Source: an uncultured Lachnospiraceae bacterium | GTDB taxonomy: Bacteria; Bacillota; Clostridia; Lachnospirales; Lachnospiraceae | Reading direction: 5' to 3' | DNA: 5,236 nt | Assembly (NCBI GenBank): GCA_902796375.1 | Contig: CADBOW010000051.1 | Span: forward strand, 1-5,236 | Shown: positions 1-4,368 of the stretch, piece by piece | Layout: the number at the start of each line of letters is the position of its first letter | Position numbering within the stretch: position 1 is the first letter of the stretch | The notes under the pieces: generated by a model | What the model was told of the DNA's origin: nothing | The model's input: the letters and a program-made list of their open reading frames with translations, nothing else | The model's database searches: none | Made by a program: the position numbers and the translations under genes

Positions 1-13
1 AACACTTAGCCAT
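1..13 (-). CDS. rpmB: Ribosomal protein L28 (bL28), first four codons only
   Basis: Read on the minus strand, an ATG at 13-11 opens the codons ATG GCT AAG TGT, giving M-A-K-C, and then runs off the window edge. MAKC is the usual start of bacterial L28, a small protein of the large ribosomal subunit whose first cysteine often belongs to a zinc-binding CxxC pair. An AAGGAGG site lies 10 nt upstream. A divergent rpmB next to the yloU-yloV-recG block is the arrangement known from Bacillus, and this context carries most of the identification. Four residues alone cannot prove it; another short protein starting MAKC is possible. Confidence 0.7.
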
Positions 14-23
14 GGTTCCGGCA

Positions 24-30
24 CCTCCTT
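24..30 (-). promoter_or_regulatory. Ribosome binding site of the divergent rpmB-like gene
   Basis: On the minus strand the bases read AAGGAGG, a full match to the Shine-Dalgarno consensus, with 10 nt between it and the ATG at 13. It supports the ATG as a real start even though only 13 nt of the gene are present. Confidence 0.75.
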
Positions 31-70
31 CACAACGTAAATTTGCCTAAACAGGCTCGCAACAAGTGAT

Positions 71-99
71 ATATTAACAGAAATGAATTCAGGATGCAA
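71..99 (-). promoter_or_regulatory. Candidate sigma-A type promoter for the divergent rpmB-like gene
   Basis: On the minus strand TTGCAT (99-94) and TAATAT (76-71) are separated by exactly 17 nt. The -10 box is preceded by TGT (79-77), which makes an extended -10 element and would compensate for the imperfect boxes (3/6 and 4/6 matches). Transcription would start near position 64 and leave a leader of about 50 nt. In that leader GCCT (48-45 complement) and AGGC (56-53 complement) can form a weak 4-bp hairpin with a 4-nt loop, too small to call an L28 autoregulatory structure. This was found by eye only. Confidence 0.45.
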
Positions 100-101
100 G
101 A

Positions 102-120
102 GGAAAATTATTTTTTTTCC
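102..120. repeat. AT-rich inverted repeat GGAAAA/TTTTCC with T8 run
   Basis: GGAAAA at 102-107 is complementary to TTTTCC at 115-120 across a 7-nt loop, and the right arm lies in a run of eight T (111-118). On the plus strand this weakly resembles a hairpin with a T tract, but the stem is AU-rich and no gene ends into it. It is better read as a bent, A/T-tract element upstream of the promoters than as a terminator. It overlaps the left edge of the 117-131 palindrome. Confidence 0.25.
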
Positions 121-131
121 ATATTATGGAA
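117..131. promoter_or_regulatory. Perfect palindrome, possible operator between divergent promoters
   Basis: TTCCATA-T-TATGGAA is a perfect inverted repeat with 7-bp arms around one central base. It lies upstream of both candidate promoters, between the rpmB-facing -35 box and the yloU-facing -10 box. The half-site TTCCAT occurs again at 145-150, exactly where the yloU -35 box should be. Size and location suit a dimeric repressor or activator site, but I do not recognise the motif. It does not resemble the FapR operator as I recall it, which would have been the obvious lipid-regulator candidate. AT-rich DNA yields such repeats by chance fairly often. Confidence 0.35.
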
Positions 132-144
132 GTCTTTGAGGGTA

Positions 145-173
145 TTCCATTTTTATTCAAAAGAGTATATAAT
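145..173 (+). promoter_or_regulatory. Candidate promoter of the yloU-fakA-recG operon
   Basis: A perfect -10 box TATAAT lies at 168-173. At the standard 17-nt spacing the -35 position (145-150) reads TTCCAT, only a 2/6 match to TTGACA, and no TG extends the -10. A promoter with a consensus -10 and a poor -35 often depends on an activator, and the same TTCCAT hexamer forms the arm of the palindrome at 117-131. Transcription would start near 180, giving a leader of about 33 nt. The -10 call is fairly solid; the -35 assignment is not. Confidence 0.5.
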
Positions 174-200
174 AGCTATAACTGTGTCAAGTGAAGGAAA

Positions 201-205
201 GGAGG
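201..205 (+). promoter_or_regulatory. Ribosome binding site of yloU
   Basis: GGAGG, within the purine-rich stretch GAAGGAAAGGAGG, lies 7 nt before the ATG at 213. This is near-ideal spacing and fixes the start of the Asp23-family gene. Confidence 0.85.
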
Positions 206-212
206 ACAGCTT

Positions 213-572
213 ATGGCAGGGAAGACCGCAGGAAAGAAGGGAAGTATCGCGATCAACAGGGTGGTGATCGAAGAATATGCCGGGCATGCGGCGTTGGATT
301 GCTTCGGGATCGTCGGTATGGAATCGATCAGCATGAAGGACGGACTGACCAAGCTGTTAAAGGGGAATTCAGTCGGTAAAGGGGTAAATGTGATCATCGA
401 CGAGAATCATGAGCTGACCATCGATTATCATATCATTGTTGCTTACGGCGTCAGTATCCGTACCGTCGTAAACAATCTGATCAATACAGTGAAATACCAG
501 ATTGAGGATTATACTAACATGAAAGTGAAGGCCATTAACGTGTATGTTGAGGGCGTTCGTGAGATCGACTAA
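213..572 (+). CDS. yloU: Asp23/Gls24 family protein, YloU type
   Basis: This encodes a 119-residue protein with no signal peptide or membrane segment. It covers one Asp23/Gls24 domain: the N-terminal strand GSIAIN (10-15), the helix and turn running through HAALDCFGIVGM (25-36), the strand HELTIDYHIIVAYG (66-79) and the C-terminal helix followed by KAINVYVEGV (106-115). Length and motifs fit the YloU subgroup. Known members of the wider family sit at the inner face of the membrane, and S. aureus Asp23 is tied to envelope stress; the biochemical function of YloU itself is unknown. The ATG at 213 has a strong ribosome binding site. The gene leads the operon and is followed by the fatty-acid kinase gene after 14 nt, an association conserved across Firmicutes, which suggests but does not prove a shared envelope or lipid role. 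Family assignment is very secure. Confidence 0.95.
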   Translation: MAGKTAGKKGSIAINRVVIEEYAGHAALDCFGIVGMESISMKDGLTKLLKGNSVGKGVNVIIDENHELTIDYHIIVAYGVSIRTVVNNLINTVKYQIEDYTNMKVKAINVYVEGVREID

Positions 573-577
573 GGAGG
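571..577 (+). promoter_or_regulatory. Ribosome binding site of fakA, overlapping the yloU stop codon
   Basis: AAGGAGG begins inside the yloU TAA stop (570-572), so the last two stop bases form part of the Shine-Dalgarno sequence. It lies 9 nt before a TTG at 587. This site decides the start codon of the downstream gene, and ribosomes ending yloU would be placed directly on it, so translational coupling is likely. Confidence 0.8.
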
Positions 578-586
578 ATCTGACCT

Positions 587-2347
587 TTGAAAACCATTGA
601 CGCTTTGCTTATGCAAAGGCTATTCATAGCAGGTGCGAACAACCTGAGCAATAACAAAGAATATATCAATGAGCTGAATGTTTTCCCGGTTCCCGACGGA
701 GATACGGGGACGAATATGACGCTTACGATCATGGCGGCTGCTGCAGATGTACAGAGTCAGACGAATCCCACCATAGATTCTCTGTCGAAGGCTATCTCAG
801 GCGGTTCGCTTCGTGGTGCAAGAGGAAATTCCGGCGTGATCCTGTCCCAGTTATTCCGGGGATTCTGCAAGGATATCCGGGGGAAGCGGGAGCTGACGAT
901 GGTGGATATCGTATCCGGTTTTGAGCACGGCGTGGAAACGGCGTATAAGGCAGTCATGAAACCGAAGGAAGGAACCATCCTTACGGTGGCCCGGGGCATA
1001 TCAGAGAAGGCCACGGAGCTGCTGATGGAGGATGAGGATTATCCCATCGTTGAGTTTGCCGAGAAGGTTGTTGCCTATGGAGAAGAGGTGCTGGAGCATA
1101 CACCGGAGCTCCTTCCGGTTCTTGCAGAGGCGGGAGTTGTGGACTCCGGCGGACAGGGTCTGATCGAGATTCTGAAGGGAGTTCTGGCCGGCCTGAAGGG
1201 AGAAACGGTAGAGCGGCTGGATGCGGATCAGCCTGTGCGTCTGGCTCGTGGTGCGGGTGTTCTGGAGGAATATCCGAAGGCGAAGCCGGTTTACAATGCG
1301 GCCAGCGGAAAGGAAGATATCTCCACAGCGGATATTAAATTCGGATACTGTACGGAATTCATCATTCTTCTGGAGAAGGAGCTTCCGGATTCCGAGGTGG
1401 ACAGGCTCAAGGAATACCTTCTTTCTATCGGTGATTCCCTGGTCTGTGTGGCGGATGAGGAACTGGTAAAGGTGCATGTGCATACCAACCATCCCGGTCT
1501 GGCCTTTGAGAAGGCTCTGGAATACGGTCAGCTGACCCGGATGAAGATCGACAACATGCGGGAGGAGCATTCCGAGCGTGTTGAACTGGAACAGCAGCGT
1601 GCGAAGGAGCAGGATGCGGCATTTAAGCAGATCAAGATGGAGCGAAAGGGATCGGAGAAGCCGGAAGTTACGAAGGCCCAGCCTCCGAAGGAGTACGGCT
1701 TTGTTGCGGTTGCGGTGGGAGACGGTCTGGTAAATATCCTGAAGGAGATCGGCGTGGATCATGTGATCTCCGGCGGTCAGACCATGAATCCCAGCACTGA
1801 CGACATTCTGAGTGCCATCGAGCAGGTGAATGCAAAGCATGTGTTTGTGCTTCCAAATAATAAAAACATCATTCTGGCTGCAAATCAGGCGGCCAATATC
1901 TGTGACGGTAAAAAGGCGGTTGTGATACCCACCAAGACGGTTCCCCAGGGGATCAGTGCCATGATCGCATTTTCGGATGAGGCCGGACCGGAGGACAACC
2001 GGATGGCCATGGTGGCAGCTACGGATACTGTCAAAACAGGAGAGGTGACCTTCTCCGTACGGGATACCTCCGTGGAAGGAAAGGCGATCCTGAAGGGAGA
2101 TATCATGGGCATCAACGATCAGGGCATCTCAGTGGTGGGAGCCGAGATCGCGGATGTGACGGAACGTCTGATCGATGATATGATGGATGAGGATGCAGGT
2201 CTGATCACGGTATATTACGGATCGGATACCTCGGAGGAGGAGGCGGAGACGCTGAACCGGAAACTCCAGGAGAAATATCCGGACGTGGAGCTGGACTTCC
2301 ATAACGGAGGTCAGCCGATCTACTATTACATCGTTTCTGTAGAATAA
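587..2347 (+). CDS. fakA: Fatty acid kinase catalytic subunit FakA (YloV, DhaL/DegV-like)
   Basis: This is a 586-residue cytosolic kinase which, with a lipid-carrying FakB partner (not in this window), phosphorylates exogenous fatty acids to acyl-phosphates for phospholipid synthesis. The N-terminal DhaL/DAK2 nucleotide domain (about 1-205) shows FPVPDGDTGTN (33-43) with metal-binding Asp37 and Asp39, GARGNSGVILSQ (77-88) and AGVVDSGGQGL (182-192). The middle domain has Cys255, His297 and His299; the 42-residue spacing matches the Cys240/His282/His284 zinc site I recall for S. aureus FakA. A charged linker (about 322-366) leads to the C-terminal DegV-like domain, with GGQTMNPST (396-404), LPNNKN (422-427) and IPTKTVPQG (447-455). 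The start is TTG: it has the AAGGAGG site and keeps the conserved N-terminal K-T-I-D segment, which the first ATG (611) would remove. The protein is somewhat longer than the roughly 550 residues of Bacillus and Staphylococcus forms, mainly through the linkers. No defect is visible. Confidence 0.94.
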   Translation: MKTIDALLMQRLFIAGANNLSNNKEYINELNVFPVPDGDTGTNMTLTIMAAAADVQSQTNPTIDSLSKAISGGSLRGARGNSGVILSQLFRGFCKDIRGKRELTMVDIVSGFEHGVETAYKAVMKPKEGTILTVARGISEKATELLMEDEDYPIVEFAEKVVAYGEEVLEHTPELLPVLAEAGVVDSGGQGLIEILKGVLAGLKGETVERLDADQPVRLARGAGVLEEYPKAKPVYNAASGKEDISTADIKFGYCTEFIILLEKELPDSEVDRLKEYLLSIGDSLVCVADEELVKVHVHTNHPGLAFEKALEYGQLTRMKIDNMREEHSERVELEQQRAKEQDAAFKQIKMERKGSEKPEVTKAQPPKEYGFVAVAVGDGLVNILKEIGVDHVISGGQTMNPSTDDILSAIEQVNAKHVFVLPNNKNIILAANQAANICDGKKAVVIPTKTVPQGISAMIAFSDEAGPEDNRMAMVAATDTVKTGEVTFSVRDTSVEGKAILKGDIMGINDQGISVVGAEIADVTERLIDDMMDEDAGLITVYYGSDTSEEEAETLNRKLQEKYPDVELDFHNGGQPIYYYIVSVE

Positions 2348-2357
2348 TGATACATAG

Positions 2358-2365
2358 AAGGGGGG
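2358..2365 (+). promoter_or_regulatory. Ribosome binding site of recG (AAGGGGGG variant)
   Basis: AAGGGGGG, a run of six G, replaces the usual AAGGAGG and can still pair with the anti-Shine-Dalgarno through a G-U wobble. It sits 5 nt before the ATG at 2371. The earlier in-frame ATG at 2347, which overlaps the fakA stop, has no such site in front of it, so this element favours 2371 as the recG start. Confidence 0.6.
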
Positions 2366-2370
2366 CTGTC

Positions 2371-4353
2371 ATGCAGCTTACAGATCCTGTGACATCCATT
2401 CGGGGGATCGGCGAGAAAACAGCGCTTTCCTTCCGGAAACTGAATATTCAGACGGTGAAGGATCTGATCGATACCTATCCCAGAAGATACCTGGGATACA
2501 GCGCACCGGTTCCCATCGCGGAGGCTCCGGAGATGGAGCGTGTCACGATCCAGGCTGTGGTCTGTACCTATGTTAAGGTTCAGAAGGGGCCGAGATATAC
2601 CATCACAACGCTTTCGGCGGAGGACGGAAGCGGCAGTGTGGAACTGGTATGGTTTAACAGTCCCTATTTAAGAAGTACATTTCATAAGGGAGATACCTTC
2701 TGCTTCACCGGAGTTCTCAGGCGTAAGGGCAGAAGGCGTGTTATGGAGCATCCGGAGTACTTTACTCCGTATAAATATCAGGACATGCGCAGTGTTCTTC
2801 AGCCCATTTATCCGCTGACGGCGGGTGTGACCAACAATCAGCTGCGGAAGGCCGTGCATGAGGTTCAGCCCATGATCCGGACACTTCCGGATCCGCTTCC
2901 CGGCGAGCTATGCGCTGAGTATGAACTGATGCCCTACAGCCGGGCTGTGGAATCCATTCATTTTCCTAAGGATGAAAATATGCTCCGTCAGGCGGTACGA
3001 AGACTTGCTTTCGATGAATTCTACCGCTTTCTCTGTGATGTTCAGAAAATGCGGGAAGAAAATGTGCGGATGACTTCTTCCCACAGGATCAAGGACGAGG
3101 CGGTATCAAAGCTTCAGGGATTTCTGGCAGGACTGCCTTATGAACTGACGGAAGGCCAGAAGGAAGCGGTAAATGATGTGCTCCGGGATATGTCCGGCGG
3201 AATGGTCATGAACCGGCTGATCCAGGGCGATGTGGGCTGCGGCAAGACGATGGTTGCGGCAGCTTCCCTTTTTGTCACGGTAATGTCCGGATTTCAGGGG
3301 GCGCTGATGGTACCCACAGAGGTTCTGGCCATGCAGCACTATAAGGATCTGGAGCAGCTGTTCCGGCCTTATGGACTGCGGATCGCGCTTCTGACTGGCT
3401 CCATGTCGGTGCGGGAGAAGCGCGAGATCTACGAAGGGCTGAAGAAGGGTGAAATCCATGTGGTGATCGGGACTCATGCACTGATCCAGGAACGGGTGGA
3501 GTATGCTTCACTGGGGCTGGTGGTCACGGACGAGCAGCACAGGTTCGGCGTCCGCCAGAGAGAGCTTCTGGCTGAGAAGGGAGATCTGCCCCATGTGCTG
3601 GTTATGAGCGCAACTCCGATCCCGCGTACATTGGCGATCATTCTGTATGCGGATCTGGATATCTCTTTGATCCGGGAGCTTCCCGGAGGGAGAAAGAAGA
3701 TCCTGAACTGTGTGGTGGGTACGGATTACAGGCCCACCGCCTATCAGTTTATCCGAAAAGAAGTGGAGAAGGGACATCAGGCCTATGTGATCTGTCCCAA
3801 GGTGGAGGATTCGGAAGGCGTGGAGCTGGAAAATGTGGTCTCCTATGCGGAATCACTCCATGAGATCTACGGTGAACGCCCGCGGGTTTCCTGTCTCCAC
3901 GGCAGGATGAAGGAAGCCGAGAAACAGAAGATCCTGCAGGCATTTCAGGACAGAGAGATCGATGTGCTGGTTTCCACAACGGTCATTGAGGTAGGGATCA
4001 ATAATCCGAATGCCACGGTAATGATGATAGAAAATGCGGAACGCTTCGGACTGGCCCAGCTGCATCAGCTTCGGGGCCGGGTCGGACGGGGATCGGATCA
4101 GTCCTACTGTATCATGATCAACGTAAACCGTACCGAGGAATCGAAGGAACGTTTGTCCGTGCTGGAGGAATCCAATGACGGATTTCATATCGCAGCTGAA
4201 GATCTGAGACTTCGCGGACCGGGAGATTTCTTCGGCGTGAGACAGAGCGGAGATATCATGTTCCGTCTGGCGGATATCTATCAGCACGCGGACATGCTCC
4301 GTATGGCGCAGGATGCGGTGCTGAAATACGGTATCGGCACGGAAAGAGGATAG
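2371..4353 (+). CDS. recG: ATP-dependent DNA helicase RecG
   Basis: RecG is a monomeric superfamily 2 translocase that remodels stalled replication forks and branches Holliday and D-loop structures. The 660-residue product has the full architecture. The N-terminal region with SIRGIGEKTA (9-18) leads into the OB-fold wedge domain (about 55-145) that splits the fork. The motor follows: motif I/Walker A GDVGCGKT (286-293, Lys292), motif II DEQH (387-390) followed by RFGV, motif III SATPIPRT (413-420), motif V STTVIEVG (535-542) and motif VI QLRGRVGRG (566-574, arginine finger region). The C-terminal RecG segment has DLRLRGPGDFFGVRQSG (611-627). All catalytic residues are intact. An upstream in-frame ATG at 2347 would add eight residues (M-I-H-R-R-G-A-V) that look unlike a RecG N-terminus and lack a ribosome binding site. 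Length is slightly below the 680-693 residues of the Bacillus and E. coli enzymes. It is probably cotranscribed with fakA. Confidence 0.97.
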   Translation: MQLTDPVTSIRGIGEKTALSFRKLNIQTVKDLIDTYPRRYLGYSAPVPIAEAPEMERVTIQAVVCTYVKVQKGPRYTITTLSAEDGSGSVELVWFNSPYLRSTFHKGDTFCFTGVLRRKGRRRVMEHPEYFTPYKYQDMRSVLQPIYPLTAGVTNNQLRKAVHEVQPMIRTLPDPLPGELCAEYELMPYSRAVESIHFPKDENMLRQAVRRLAFDEFYRFLCDVQKMREENVRMTSSHRIKDEAVSKLQGFLAGLPYELTEGQKEAVNDVLRDMSGGMVMNRLIQGDVGCGKTMVAAASLFVTVMSGFQGALMVPTEVLAMQHYKDLEQLFRPYGLRIALLTGSMSVREKREIYEGLKKGEIHVVIGTHALIQERVEYASLGLVVTDEQHRFGVRQRELLAEKGDLPHVLVMSATPIPRTLAIILYADLDISLIRELPGGRKKILNCVVGTDYRPTAYQFIRKEVEKGHQAYVICPKVEDSEGVELENVVSYAESLHEIYGERPRVSCLHGRMKEAEKQKILQAFQDREIDVLVSTTVIEVGINNPNATVMMIENAERFGLAQLHQLRGRVGRGSDQSYCIMINVNRTEESKERLSVLEESNDGFHIAAEDLRLRGPGDFFGVRQSGDIMFRLADIYQHADMLRMAQDAVLKYGIGTERG

Positions 4354-4355
4354 AG

Positions 4356-4363
4356 AGAGGAAG
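4356..4363 (+). promoter_or_regulatory. Ribosome binding site of the CBM2-like surface protein gene
   Basis: AGAGGAAG lies just after the recG TAG stop (4351-4353), in an all-purine stretch 5 nt before the ATG at 4369 (8 nt counted from the GAGG core). The match is moderate. No promoter or terminator is seen in the 15-nt gap, so the downstream gene is most simply read from the recG transcript. Confidence 0.55.
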
Positions 4364-4368
4364 AGAAA

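Noticed and set aside
102..120. Rho-independent terminator
   Set aside because: The inverted repeat is AU-rich and its T tract forms one stem arm instead of following a GC stem. No gene on either strand ends there.
174..211. Leader hairpin sequestering the yloU ribosome binding site
   Set aside because: Only short complementary pieces (CTGT at 183-186 with ACAG at 206-209) could be found. A 4-bp stem around a long loop is too weak to support a riboswitch or attenuator.
1001..1840. Minus-strand open frame of 279 codons antisense to fakA
   Set aside because: It lies wholly inside the intact fakA frame, its Leu/His/Arg-rich composition is typical of an antisense shadow, and no domain is recognisable.
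2347..2349. Start of recG at the ATG overlapping the fakA stop
   Set aside because: There is no Shine-Dalgarno match in front of it, and the eight extra residues do not resemble RecG N-termini. The ATG at 2371 has a purine-rich site 5 nt upstream.
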